45,441 bases of DNA, taken from Butyrivibrio sp. XPD2002. GTDB lineage: Bacteria; Bacillota; Clostridia; Lachnospirales; Lachnospiraceae. The notes beneath the pieces are model-generated. The model was not told the origin of the DNA. It saw only the letters and a list, made by a program, of their open reading frames with translations, and made no database searches. Position 1 is the stretch's first letter; every line of letters begins with the position of its first letter. Shown here piece after piece: positions 1 through 7,431 of this stretch. Where the stretch lies: assembly GCF_000423945.1 (NCBI RefSeq), contig NZ_KE384118.1, forward strand, positions 1-45,441. The letters run 5' to 3'. A program made the translations under genes and the position numbers.

Positions 1-122
1 CCGCATAAAACGGAGCGGAACCGTTGTCAAGGAAAACGTGGAATACCGAAGCGGCAGCGCCGCGAGGATATGCCGCGAAAGTTCCTTGACATAAGGTTCA
101 CGGATAATCCTGATACATTGGT

Positions 123-230
123 CAGCAAGTGTGCTTGCTGGCCTGCTTCCGGCGAGGACGGGTGCGGGCAGAGCCCGCTTAACGGGTCAAGGGACTGGTC
201 CCTTGCAGGTTCTTAGGGCGGAGCCCTAAG
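123..230. repeat. Cluster of four perfect GC-rich hairpins
   Basis: Four consecutive perfect inverted repeats are visible: CAGCAAG/CTTGCTG (123-140), GCGGGC/GCCCGC (164-178), CAAGGGA/TCCCTTG (188-205) and CTTAGGGC/GCCCTAAG (212-230), with loops of 3-4 bases. None is followed by a T-run, so they are not ordinary terminators. The rest of 1-317 has no convincing gene. It also holds a 9-bp inverted repeat, GTCAAGGAA (26-34) with TTCCTTGAC (82-90). A similar hairpin cluster lies at 19540-19736. Confidence 0.6.
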
Positions 231-278
231 CCCTCGGAGAGCTTGTCGGTATCAATATCTACATTTTCAAGGTTCTTT

Positions 279-305
279 TGAGCCTTTTTTCTTTGGCTCA
301 TTTTT
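279..305 (+). terminator. Short terminator-like hairpin
   Basis: TGAGCC (279-284) and GGCTCA (295-300) pair perfectly around a T-rich loop and are followed by five T on the plus strand. It would stop a plus-strand transcript entering from the left edge, facing the end of the minus-strand acetyltransferase gene. The stem is only 6 bp, so it is weak. Confidence 0.35.
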
Positions 306-317
306 CCATAGCAGACT

Positions 318-779
318 TTACACTATCTCCATTCTAATAATGTACTCAGGTGTGCCTTCCTCAAGTTTTTTATCTCCTGACTTGCAAAAACCATGAGTTT
401 CATAGAATTTGATCGCATCCTGGTTTTTCTCTAATGTCCACAAAAATCTGACATCATATTCCTTCTTGGCAAACTCGATAAGTTCAGATCCTATCCCCTG
501 TCCATGGAAGAAGTAATCCACATAGAGCTCAGCTATTTGCTCTCCCTCTATATGAATCATCCCCTTTATAATTCCATCTTCCTCATACACCCAGATATGC
601 TCTAATATTTCCGGTTTTGAATATTGCTCAGCTACCGGAATCACCTGTAATGCCCCGAAGGAATAAGCATCATTATGAAAAATGGACCGGTACTTCATTC
701 TTTTTACAAAAACCAGAATTTCAGCAATCCTGGATAAATCTTTATTGTTCGCTTTTCTTATCAAGTTATGTTCCCTCAC
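318..779 (-). CDS. GNAT family N-acetyltransferase
   Basis: A 153-residue single-domain GNAT protein. Transfer of an acetyl group from acetyl-CoA to an amine is the family activity; the substrate cannot be told. The acetyl-CoA loop (motif A) is visible as HGQGIGSEL around residues 92-100, and the C-terminal motif B as IKFYETHGF. The start is a GTG at 777-779 behind AGAGGAAAT. It begins 12 bp after the stop of the adenosine deaminase-like gene and so probably shares its transcript. Confidence 0.85.
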   Translation of the reverse strand: MREHNLIRKANNKDLSRIAEILVFVKRMKYRSIFHNDAYSFGALQVIPVAEQYSKPEILEHIWVYEEDGIIKGMIHIEGEQIAELYVDYFFHGQGIGSELIEFAKKEYDVRFLWTLEKNQDAIKFYETHGFCKSGDKKLEEGTPEYIIRMEIV

Positions 780-791
780 ATTTCCTCTGCT

Positions 792-1733
792 TTAGTCTGA
801 TATGCCAAGTCCAACCTGTCTTATCTTATCCAGTTGTTCTGCGCCGAGTGTCCCTGCCTGGTACAGCATCAGATATTCATTTTCAATAGACGAATCAAAT
901 ATCAAAAGGTCATCTGTATTGATAGTTACCGTCACACCATTTTCAACAAGCGTTTTTATTGGATGAGTCTTATAATCCCTGGCAAATCCCAGCATCACAT
1001 TGCTGCTTGGACACACATTTAGCTGGATATGATTGTCCGATAAAAATCTCATCGTATCCTTCGACGTAGCTGAATTTATTCCATGATGAACCTCTGAAAG
1101 TCCAAGCACTTCAACAGCTCTTCTCACATCCTCAGCAGATCCTGTCTCTCCAACATGCATCTTCTTCGTGAGATGGAACTGATCTGCCTTTCTGTACAGT
1201 GAGATGAAGGCTTCGAAGGGCTGAACATTTTCTCCCGCACATACATCGATTGCTTTAAAATAGCCAGCCCCCGCATACTCATCAAGCCTCTCTGCTTCAT
1301 AGGCAGCATCGCAAAACGATGGATACGTAAGCTCAGCTTCGAATACAGTGTCAGGACAATATACTTTATGATAACCTTCAATAAGCTCTCGGAAGTCTTC
1401 AACACTTCCCACCTGATCCACCTCAGCCGTTCCAAAATTCATAACGAGCCGAACTATATTATTTCGTTTTGCTTCAGCAAAAGCGCCTTCCCATCTTATC
1501 AGCATATTTTCATAGCCATTACAATATGGCTTTATTGAAGATCTGAAATAGTCCTGCATTCCATCAAGACCATCAAGGCGACCTGGCGGTTTGGGAATCG
1601 GTACGTTAAGCCTCTTGGCAAGCCATTCCCGTCTGCATCCCTTTGTCGAATGATTGTGGAGATCACTTTTTGGTGCTGACAAAAGTTTGTTTATATCATT
1701 TTCAAGTAATCCTTCGCAAAACAAATTTTTCAT
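792..1733 (-). CDS. Adenosine deaminase family protein
   Basis: A 313-residue member of the metal-dependent amidohydrolase superfamily, adenosine/adenine/AMP deaminase branch, which hydrolytically deaminates purines. The family markers are in order: HNH metal ligands at residues 26-28, HVGE at 193-196, a histidine pair at 216-217, SSN at 243-245 and TDD at 273-275. It is slightly shorter than typical adenosine deaminases (330-350 residues), mostly at the C-terminus. AGAGGAG lies 13 bases before the ATG. A 68-bp palindromic element fills the gap to the upstream membrane protein gene. Whether adenosine, adenine or another purine is the substrate cannot be read from the sequence. Confidence 0.85.
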   Translation of the reverse strand: MKNLFCEGLLENDINKLLSAPKSDLHNHSTKGCRREWLAKRLNVPIPKPPGRLDGLDGMQDYFRSSIKPYCNGYENMLIRWEGAFAEAKRNNIVRLVMNFGTAEVDQVGSVEDFRELIEGYHKVYCPDTVFEAELTYPSFCDAAYEAERLDEYAGAGYFKAIDVCAGENVQPFEAFISLYRKADQFHLTKKMHVGETGSAEDVRRAVEVLGLSEVHHGINSATSKDTMRFLSDNHIQLNVCPSSNVMLGFARDYKTHPIKTLVENGVTVTINTDDLLIFDSSIENEYLMLYQAGTLGAEQLDKIRQVGLGISD

Positions 1734-1754
1734 ACTGTCACTTGTTCTCCTCTA

Positions 1755-1822
1755 TGGTCCCAGGGGACGGGGTTTGTGGTCCATTTTTTATTTTGGTCCA
1801 CTAACCCCGTCCCCCTGGACCA
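1755..1822 (-). repeat. 68-bp palindromic element, copy 1
   Basis: Two 29-nt arms (1755-1783 and 1794-1822) pair at about 25 of 29 positions around a 10-nt A/T loop. Each arm carries the core GGGGACGGGG. The right arm directly touches the TAA stop codon (1823-1825) of the membrane protein gene, and the left arm ends 21 bp before the start of the deaminase gene, so the element makes up nearly the whole intergenic gap. There is no T-run after the stem in the minus direction, so it is not a standard terminator. It resembles REP/BIME-type extragenic palindromes. Confidence 0.85.
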
Positions 1823-2167
1823 TTACACGCTCTGGCCGCCTATGAACATTAAGACCGCTAAGATTGCCCCCACAACATAAATAAGTATCTCAATGATACC
1901 CAGTATTAAAAATACAGGAGTTTTTGCTGAACCATCCTTCGATGCCTTTGCAGCAAACACCGTTCCGAGAATGGATAGCACCAGACATGGTAGTGGTGAT
2001 ATGAACATACTTATTATCCACACGAATGCAAAGATTGAATAAATCGCGCCTCTGTGTGTGGGACCTTCAAGCACTGTTGCAAGTACCATGCAGATCACAG
2101 TGACCACAAAAACAATGATTGGAATCAGTGTCAGTACCTTTGCCTTCGAATAGCTGCTATTCCTCAT
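1823..2167 (-). CDS. Small membrane protein with three hydrophobic segments
   Basis: About 114 residues with three strongly hydrophobic stretches, roughly residues 9-30, 40-68 and 84-108. There is a short basic N-terminus and a brief KDGSAK loop before the third segment, giving a DUF4190-like layout. I do not recognise a specific family. The start was moved four codons inside the longest open frame, to the ATG at 2165-2167, because GGAGGTG lies immediately upstream of that codon. It is the first gene after the decayed kinase region, with the palindromic element right behind its stop codon. Confidence 0.6.
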   Translation of the reverse strand: MRNSSYSKAKVLTLIPIIVFVVTVICMVLATVLEGPTHRGAIYSIFAFVWIISMFISPLPCLVLSILGTVFAAKASKDGSAKTPVFLILGIIEILIYVVGAILAVLMFIGGQSV

Positions 2168-2338
2168 ACACACCTCCATATTTTCTCCACCAAAAGATAT
2201 GATAATAGTATGCCAAATGCAGCTATTTACTTCAATTTATTTTCAATCTTTTTCTTGTCACTCTGCCAGTTCTATGCTTTCTTTTTTAATAAATTTACGC
2301 TATTATCACAATTACTCGTTTTTCCATGTAGCAGATAC

Positions 2339-2481
2339 TTATTTATGCTCATTTACATACTGCATAAACTCTGGTGTCTTTGACCAATACTTCACGCCCC
2401 AATTTTCAAAATTCCACCCTTCCCTTTACCTAAGAGTTTTTCTATTTCGTAGTCTTTCCCATTAACACTAATTTTTTTCAA
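2339..2481 (-). pseudogene. Remnant of a small protein kinase, internally deleted
   Basis: A TTG start overlapping the TGA of the upstream GNAT gene opens a frame reading ISVNGKDYEIEKLLGKGKGG, a kinase-style N-lobe with a glycine-rich loop. This frame stops at 2392. A second frame then gives NFENWGVKYW and ends EFMQYVNEHK with a TAA at 2339-2341, which looks like a kinase-like C-terminal tail. The simplest reading is a kinase gene of several hundred codons whose middle was deleted out of frame. The kinase assignment rests mostly on the N-lobe motif. Upstream to 2164 I see nothing else. Confidence 0.5.
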
Positions 2482-3239
2482 AACCTTCTATCCTCTCTTT
2501 CCACCTCATACGCCGTATATTCATGGTCAAATTCGTACCCAAGTTTTTGGGAGAGGCGAACTGAATTCATGTTTTGTGCATCCCAGCTTGGATACAGATT
2601 TTCTTCCAGGCAGCGAAGTATCAGGGCTGCACATACGATTGTAGCCAAGCCCTTTCTTTGTTCATCTGAAACTGTATCCACCTCTATCTCTATTCCCTCG
2701 AGATAGCGGGTATAGGAAGATGCTCCTGATACAATCCTGCCCTCCTTAAGTATCACCATTCCTCTTCCATTTTTCAGATATGTTTCCTTACTTTCAAATG
2801 ACGATACAAAATCTTTTGTGACCGGATTTTCGAGACATTTATCATAAATATCCGCATCTATTTCATGTAGTTCGTATCCAGCAGGAAGGTCATCTACAAA
2901 CTTCTTCAACATATCCTTCTTAAACTGCGTATCTTTTTTAATCGCATATCTGGTTACTTTTTTTGCTTTTGGAAAACACTCCTCGATAAGATTGCCCCAT
3001 GAATCATTTTCGGGCACCATGATGACAAAACCTTCCGGTTTATTCATGACCAGTTTCCTATCCGGTTCTCCCGCACAAAAAGCGAAACAACCAACATAAG
3101 CGCATGCAGCTTGAGGATTTTCAAGATCTGTTACAAATATTTTCCCCATGACCTTCTGAAGACAGGAATAAATCAGCGTTTCCTGCCAACCATCAAAGAA
3201 ACCAGTTACTATTTTCATATCCTGTAATTCGTAAATCAT
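2478..3239 (-). CDS. GNAT acetyltransferase (GNAT_acetyltr_2-like)
   Basis: A 253-residue protein with an extended N-terminal half and a C-terminal GNAT fold, the layout of the clostridial two-lobed acetyltransferases. The acetyl-CoA-binding segment is visible as VSDEQRKGLATIVCAALI, followed by NSVRLSQKLGYEF, the usual end of the fold. The start ATG follows GGGGGAAA. Its stop codon overlaps the TTG start of the decayed kinase downstream, so the two were once translationally coupled. The substrate is unknown. Confidence 0.75.
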   Translation of the reverse strand: MIYELQDMKIVTGFFDGWQETLIYSCLQKVMGKIFVTDLENPQAACAYVGCFAFCAGEPDRKLVMNKPEGFVIMVPENDSWGNLIEECFPKAKKVTRYAIKKDTQFKKDMLKKFVDDLPAGYELHEIDADIYDKCLENPVTKDFVSSFESKETYLKNGRGMVILKEGRIVSGASSYTRYLEGIEIEVDTVSDEQRKGLATIVCAALILRCLEENLYPSWDAQNMNSVRLSQKLGYEFDHEYTAYEVEREDRRF

Positions 3240-3256
3240 TTTCCCCCATCCTTTAG

Positions 3257-4381
3257 TCAGTACTCAATTTTTGTTATCCATTCATCTAAGAATTTCATTT
3301 GATCTTCGGTATGGAACCAATGCTCTCCGTCTTGTAAGACAGTCAGCGAAGCTCCTGTCCTGTCTGCAAATTTTTTTATAGATTCAAATGATTGTAAATG
3401 ATCTGCAGAGCCATAAAGAATATCTGTAGGAACAGTCCAGTTAATCGGATTATCCCTCACATAACAAAGATACTCCCATGACAGGTCCTCTCCAAAATCT
3501 GTTTTTATGACCTTCTCTCTTTTCAAATCATCCTCTGAAACATTAGCCCATGTCATCATATTGGAAATCAGAGTTTCCATATCTGCCATTGGAGAAATAA
3601 AAAAAGCATGATCAATGCTCTTGCAAATGTCAGCATTCATCGAATAAAACGCTCCTATACTATTTGCAATTAGAATAATGCGAGTATATTTCTTCTTTAA
3701 GATCGCTACAGTCTTCTCTATTTCCTTGTTTGTTTCCCACGGAGAATCCGTCTTGTAGTCCAATCCCAAAATGTCCATATCCGGAAACAGAGCTTTGTAA
3801 TGACATGCTTCATCTGCACTGCCACCTTTTCCGTGAACATATAGTATAACGGTGCTTTTCCTTTTTTCCTCTATATCAATGAAATATACATCAGCTTCTT
3901 CACCCTCAAAAGTAAAGCTTCTCGCATACTTACCACCGTTTTTCGTGATGGTCTTTATGGATGCCGTATTTGATTTTTCTACCGAAAGCTGTAACTTGTC
4001 CATTCCAACTTCCGCCGCACGCCAAATAACAAGTTCCAACATTTGCGTGGCATAGCCTTTTCTTCTCTCTGAAGGTCTTACACTATATCCGCAATTCCCG
4101 AAATCCTTAAGAAAATCATTTAATTCGTGACGAAGATCAATGATACCTACAAGTCTGTCATTATCGTCGAATGCAAAATATGTGTCTGTAACAACCCAGG
4201 AAGGACTCACCGTTTCTGATGATGTATTATCTGTTACAGATTTTAGCCATTCGTCGTATGATTCCATTTGATCAAGTAATTCACTACCATTGATTACAGA
4301 CTCTCCATTATTCAGAAACTCCTGCTTAAAAGCCATTGCCTCTGATTCATATTTTTTTATTGGCTTTCTCAGTGTTATCAT
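3257..4381 (-). CDS. GNAT acetyltransferase fused to an alpha/beta hydrolase
   Basis: From the ATG at 4379-4381 (behind AGGAGAAT) the protein has 374 residues. The first ~170 form a GNAT domain with the acetyl-CoA loop ERRKGYATQMLEL near residues 105-117. The rest is an alpha/beta hydrolase of the small clostridial serine-hydrolase type: an oxyanion-side HGKGG near 183, the nucleophile in NSIGAF (Ser 241), then GSADH (Asp 327) and GEHWF (His 354). A longer frame overlapping the regulator gene lacks support. It starts 2 bp after the TetR stop, so it is the likely main target of that regulator. The two activities may modify and cleave the same small molecule, which is inference. Confidence 0.8.
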   Translation of the reverse strand: MITLRKPIKKYESEAMAFKQEFLNNGESVINGSELLDQMESYDEWLKSVTDNTSSETVSPSWVVTDTYFAFDDNDRLVGIIDLRHELNDFLKDFGNCGYSVRPSERRKGYATQMLELVIWRAAEVGMDKLQLSVEKSNTASIKTITKNGGKYARSFTFEGEEADVYFIDIEEKRKSTVILYVHGKGGSADEACHYKALFPDMDILGLDYKTDSPWETNKEIEKTVAILKKKYTRIILIANSIGAFYSMNADICKSIDHAFFISPMADMETLISNMMTWANVSEDDLKREKVIKTDFGEDLSWEYLCYVRDNPINWTVPTDILYGSADHLQSFESIKKFADRTGASLTVLQDGEHWFHTEDQMKFLDEWITKIEY

Positions 4382-4383
4382 TT

Positions 4384-4953
4384 CTATTCTCCTATCAATT
4401 GTTTTTTTATGTGATTCACAATATAGCGGAAGGTTTCTGGCTTCATAGGGATAATTCGACTCCACATTCTGATGCCTTGATATGAGAAAAGAATCACATT
4501 CACAATTTCGTTTACATCAACATCTTGAAATTCTCCGTTTTCAATTCCATAACGAATCAGCATTGACCATTTTTCTTCACCGATACGGTTAAAACTTTCC
4601 ATCACATTAGAGTCAACTGTTTCCGCATACTCATACATGGCAATACTTAAAGAATCCTCCGGATGTTCCATTTCGTCTTCCATAAGGACTAACGCGCCTT
4701 CCAAAATATCTATGGCTGAATTTCCTTTTTCAATTTCACCCTGAAAATCCATTTCGTCCTTCTTCGTTATTTTCTCAAGCAGCGCCTCAAATAGTTGGCT
4801 TGTACTAGAAAAATGGCTATACAAACCACCTCTGCTCATACCTGTAATTTCACATATATCTTTCATGGTTACCTGCTTAAAGCCCTTTTTTGCAAAAAGC
4901 TCATAAGAAGCATCCAAAATGTATTCTCTTGTCTTTTCTCCTTTAGTTGCCAT
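4384..4953 (-). CDS. TetR/AcrR family transcriptional regulator
   Basis: A 189-residue repressor from the ATG at 4951-4953, which has GGAG 7 bases upstream; longer starts would run into the operator region. The N-terminal DNA-binding domain is clear: ILDASYELFAKKGFKQVTMK, then the helix-turn-helix with ITGMSRGGLYSHF. The C-terminal ligand domain is divergent as usual. It is the first gene of a probable operon with the GNAT-hydrolase fusion gene and is almost certainly autoregulated, since two 12-bp palindromes frame its -10 box. Confidence 0.9.
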   Translation of the reverse strand: MATKGEKTREYILDASYELFAKKGFKQVTMKDICEITGMSRGGLYSHFSSTSQLFEALLEKITKKDEMDFQGEIEKGNSAIDILEGALVLMEDEMEHPEDSLSIAMYEYAETVDSNVMESFNRIGEEKWSMLIRYGIENGEFQDVDVNEIVNVILFSYQGIRMWSRIIPMKPETFRYIVNHIKKQLIGE

Positions 4954-4971
4954 TGCCAATCTCCTTTTTTC

Positions 4972-5022
4972 GACACATGTGTCTGTTTTTATATTATAGA
5001 CACGCGTGTCGATTTTCGTCAA
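4972..5022 (-). promoter_or_regulatory. TetR promoter with twin palindromic operators
   Basis: On the minus strand a -35 TTGACG (5017-5022) and a consensus -10 TATAAT (4993-4998) are 18 bp apart. The perfect palindrome GACACGCGTGTC (4999-5010) sits between the two boxes. A second one, GACACATGTGTC (4972-4983), lies just downstream of the -10. They share the outer GACAC/GTGTC arms and their centres are 27 bp apart. This is a textbook layout for repression by the adjacent TetR protein. Confidence 0.85.
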
Positions 5023-5055
5023 CAGCTTTTTCAAAATAAGAATAACTCAAAATAA

Positions 5056-5092
5056 AAAACAGGCCTTATCTTCACTGATAAGGACCTGTTTT
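5056..5092. terminator. Bidirectional terminator
   Basis: The inverted repeat AAAACAGG-CTTATC / GATAAG-CCTGTTTT has A-rich and T-rich flanks on the two sides, so it can act on either strand. On the minus strand it closes the NUDIX gene, 20 bp after its stop. Confidence 0.8.
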
Positions 5093-5112
5093 GCACTTGA
5101 TTGCAGCATCAA

Positions 5113-5619
5113 CTATATGATTGTATTTTCCAAAAAGCGTTTACACATATCAAAATGTATTCCAGAGCAATTATTCTCTCTGGCTATAACCGCTTCAACA
5201 TCTTTAATTTTGTACCATTTGAGGTCATCCACTTCATCAGAATCAGCAAACTGACTCTTTTTCACATAGGCTATAAAGCCAATCATAATCAATTGTTTTG
5301 GCTCAAAATAGTAGCTGGAAATATACTGGTATCTATAAACAGCCTGCCCTGTTTCCTCTTTTACTTCTCTGGCAACTGCTTCTTCTATGGTCTCACCCTC
5401 AACCATGTATCCTGATACCACAGTCCATTTTTTCTCTGATATATAGTTCTGTTTAAGTAGAAGAATTTCATTAAATTCATTTACCACAAGTACTTCGACA
5501 ACTGGCAATGGATTTCTTCCGTAGATCCTTTTGCACGATGGACATATTTTGCAGTCATCATCTCCGCACCTGATATCTTCTACTTTATGACCACATTCAG
5601 CACAGTATTTGAAAAGCAT
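5113..5619 (-). CDS. NUDIX hydrolase with N-terminal zinc ribbon
   Basis: A 168-residue protein. The N-terminus carries cysteines at 6, 9, 23, 26 and 29 in CAECG and CKICPSCK, a zinc ribbon like that of NudC-type NADH pyrophosphatases. The complete Nudix box runs from Gly 70 to Gly 91, with REVKEETG at 84-91. The family hydrolyses a nucleoside diphosphate linked to another moiety; the exact substrate is open. The start follows GGGGGTGAAGT. Upstream lies a promoter-like sequence with a 19-bp spacer. Confidence 0.85.
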   Translation of the reverse strand: MLFKYCAECGHKVEDIRCGDDDCKICPSCKRIYGRNPLPVVEVLVVNEFNEILLLKQNYISEKKWTVVSGYMVEGETIEEAVAREVKEETGQAVYRYQYISSYYFEPKQLIMIGFIAYVKKSQFADSDEVDDLKWYKIKDVEAVIARENNCSGIHFDMCKRFLENTII

Positions 5620-5648
5620 ACTTCACCCCCGGTATTGTTATGTACCTC

Positions 5649-5679
5649 ATGGTAAAGGATACCCTAAGGGCAGAGTCAA
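5649..5679 (-). promoter_or_regulatory. Possible MerR-type promoter of the NUDIX gene
   Basis: On the minus strand TTGACT (5674-5679) and TACCAT (5649-5654) are separated by exactly 19 bp, and the odd palindrome CCCTTAGGG (5662-5670) lies near the middle of the spacer. A 19-bp spacer with a central dyad is the hallmark of MerR-activated promoters. No MerR gene is in the window and the -10 is poor, so this is tentative. Confidence 0.3.
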
Positions 5680-5706
5680 GCTTGATTTCACGAGCACAAA
5701 CCTGCG

Positions 5707-5746
5707 CGTTCCTAGGGGACGGGGTTTGTGGTCCATTTTTCATTTT
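5707..5746 (-). repeat. Half copy of the palindromic element between 12-bp direct repeats
   Basis: Only the left arm (5707-5735, with GGGGACGGGG) and loop of the 68-bp element are present. The right arm is replaced by AACCTGCGCGTT (5747-5758), an exact copy of the 12 bases at 5699-5710 on the other side. The half element is thus bracketed by 12-bp direct repeats and ends 13 bp before the stop codon of the DUF6434 gene. Confidence 0.8.
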
Positions 5747-5759
5747 AACCTGCGCGTTA

Positions 5760-6335
5760 TCACTTCTCCAACGCCACCAGGTCCGACCTGTCATAACGAT
5801 TATGTCCAGCCAGACTCTTCTTATACTTCCAACACTTGATGGCTTCATCCAAACTCCTGCCCTTATTATCATCAAAGAAATCTCGAATATACGTATTATA
5901 TTCAAACTGCTTATCTATCTTGGTTTTACCGTTTTTCTTCTCCTCCAAAATTTGGAAATATGCAGCAATGGCATCTTTATAAGTCTTTCCGGCATTTTCC
6001 TTTAACCATCGTTGAAACAGCACGTTAAAAGAAAAACTGTTACCGATTTTTTCCTTAAAAAATGCCCGGTGCTTTTCCGAACACACAAAGCCTGATTCAA
6101 TTAAAGTATCTTCAGAAATCTCACCGACATCTGCAGTCCGTTTTACTTTTGAAACAGGCTTTATTACTTTTCCCGTATCAAGAAAACAAACAATTCTTTC
6201 TGTAAGTTCTATCTTCCCTCCAACCGTCGGAAGCCCATTCTTTCTGCAGAAATCTACCAGTTCCTCTTTCAGGTAATAATAATTTCTAAATGTATTCCCA
6301 TCTAAATCAATAGATAGTTCTGGTCTCTCACTCAT
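5760..6335 (-). CDS. SAP-like domain protein, DUF6434
   Basis: A 191-residue protein. The N-terminal ~60 residues (RPELSIDLDGNTFRNYYYLK, then LPTVGGKIELTERI) have the helix-extended-loop-helix pattern of SAP nucleic-acid-binding motifs in the DUF6434 family. The C-terminal ~110 residues are helical, with WLKENAGKTYKDAI and aromatic-rich repeats. SAP motifs suggest DNA or RNA contact, but no function is established. The start follows GTGAGG. The full palindromic copy 3 lies upstream and the half copy downstream. Confidence 0.7.
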   Translation of the reverse strand: MSERPELSIDLDGNTFRNYYYLKEELVDFCRKNGLPTVGGKIELTERIVCFLDTGKVIKPVSKVKRTADVGEISEDTLIESGFVCSEKHRAFFKEKIGNSFSFNVLFQRWLKENAGKTYKDAIAAYFQILEEKKNGKTKIDKQFEYNTYIRDFFDDNKGRSLDEAIKCWKYKKSLAGHNRYDRSDLVALEK

Positions 6336-6351
6336 ATTCGTACCTCACGAT

Positions 6352-6419
6352 TGGCCCTAGGGGACGGGGTTTGTGGTCCATTTTTTATTTTGGTCCATCA
6401 CCCCCGTCCCCCTGGATCA
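6352..6419 (-). repeat. 68-bp palindromic element, copy 3
   Basis: The arms at 6352-6380 and 6391-6419 pair with few mismatches around a 10-nt T-rich loop. The right arm directly abuts the TGA stop (6420-6422) of the DUF5714 gene. The left arm ends 16 bp before the DUF6434 start codon. Size, orientation and position relative to the genes are the same as in copy 1. Confidence 0.85.
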
Positions 6420-7022
6420 TCATTTGTCTTCATAAAAAGGGCATCTTTCCCTTATACACTGCTGGTTCTGCGCTGAAAATTCGCAGGTTTGCTCTTCGTA
6501 TTCCAGATGAACACCATAGTGCTGATTCACATACAAGGTCCCATGTTTAAATGCTATCATGGCATCTCTTTTGCAGCACCTGGGTCCATTGATCCTTCCA
6601 AGTTCTCCTATTGCGCTTGACGTAAATCCCATGTGATTCCCCCATGTACCATCTACGGAAAGAGGCCCAGTTCCATCGATTATGGAAAGCGCTGCTCCAA
6701 TTGATGTTATGGCGCCGCAGATTCCCCAAAGTCCGCACATTGCTCCGGGCATTCTCAGTCCCTCATAAAGAAGTTTTTGTAGTCCTTCATCAATATCAAT
6801 GTTGCCTCCGGCATTATGAAAAGCCATCAATAGACATGCCCCGTCCAAAACGTGATGTTCAGGTCCGTGTATGCTGATATAATCCTTTTGCGCGATGCTT
6901 TTAAACATCCTTATTGGATTTGTGCCTTTTTCGCCACGGATATCCGTTATGATCCTGTTAGCTTTTTCTTCTATTGTCATAGCTTTAATACTCCACATTT
7001 TTTCATCAGATATCATCTTCAT
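6420..7022 (-). CDS. DUF5714 domain protein
   Basis: About 200 residues. The core is recognisable as DUF5714: HVLDGACLLMAFHNAGG, then MCGLWGICGAITSIGAALSI, a GNHMGFTSSAIG segment and a Cys-rich C-terminus (RCCKRDA, CEFSAQNQQCIRERCPFY). Paired cysteines hint at metal or cofactor binding, but the function is unknown. The start is uncertain: the ATG at 7020-7022 is used, with 7014-7016 and 6978-6980 as alternatives. A longer frame reaching 7106 runs into the tandem repeats and is less likely. Confidence 0.65.
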   Translation of the reverse strand: MKMISDEKMWSIKAMTIEEKANRIITDIRGEKGTNPIRMFKSIAQKDYISIHGPEHHVLDGACLLMAFHNAGGNIDIDEGLQKLLYEGLRMPGAMCGLWGICGAITSIGAALSIIDGTGPLSVDGTWGNHMGFTSSAIGELGRINGPRCCKRDAMIAFKHGTLYVNQHYGVHLEYEEQTCEFSAQNQQCIRERCPFYEDK

Positions 7023-7088
7023 AAGATATATTCCGATTCTCCTTCGGTAATTTAGGTCAAAAGCAACTAATTCACTGTAAACATACAG

Positions 7089-7356
7089 AATAGTTGTGCT
7101 ATGCAAAATTCAAAACAACTAAAATCTAGTAAACAACATGAATAGTTGCTCAATGAAAAATTCCAAACAACTAATTCCCAGTAAACAGCAAGAATAGTTG
7201 TTCAATGAAAAATTCCAAACAACTAATTCCCAGTAAACAGCAGGAATAGTTGCTCAATAAAAATTTCCAAACAACTAATTCCCAGTAAACAGCAAGAATA
7301 GTTGCTCAATAAAAAAATCCAAACAACTAAAACCCAGCAAAGAACATATATAGTTG
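7089..7356. repeat. Tandem repeat, 52-bp period, about five units
   Basis: The motif ATAGTTG recurs at exactly 52-bp intervals, with units beginning at 7089, 7141, 7193, 7245, 7297 and a last partial one at 7349. Each unit carries TAGTTG followed about 20 bases later by CAACTA, an inverted pair able to form a hairpin, then a CCCAGTAAACAGCA spacer. The middle units differ at only a few positions, and the outer ones are more diverged. The block fills the gap between the DUF5714 gene and the next acetyltransferase. It is not CRISPR-like, because the whole unit is conserved. Confidence 0.9.
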
Positions 7357-7431
7357 TTATAAAAAAGATGTCTGCCTAAGCCTTTTTGCCTTCCCAAACT
7401 CCATTTTGGGAACCACCACTCGATTTACATG

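Noticed and set aside
7089..7356. CRISPR array
   Set aside because: The period is constant at 52 bp but the whole unit is conserved; there are no unique spacers and no cas genes.
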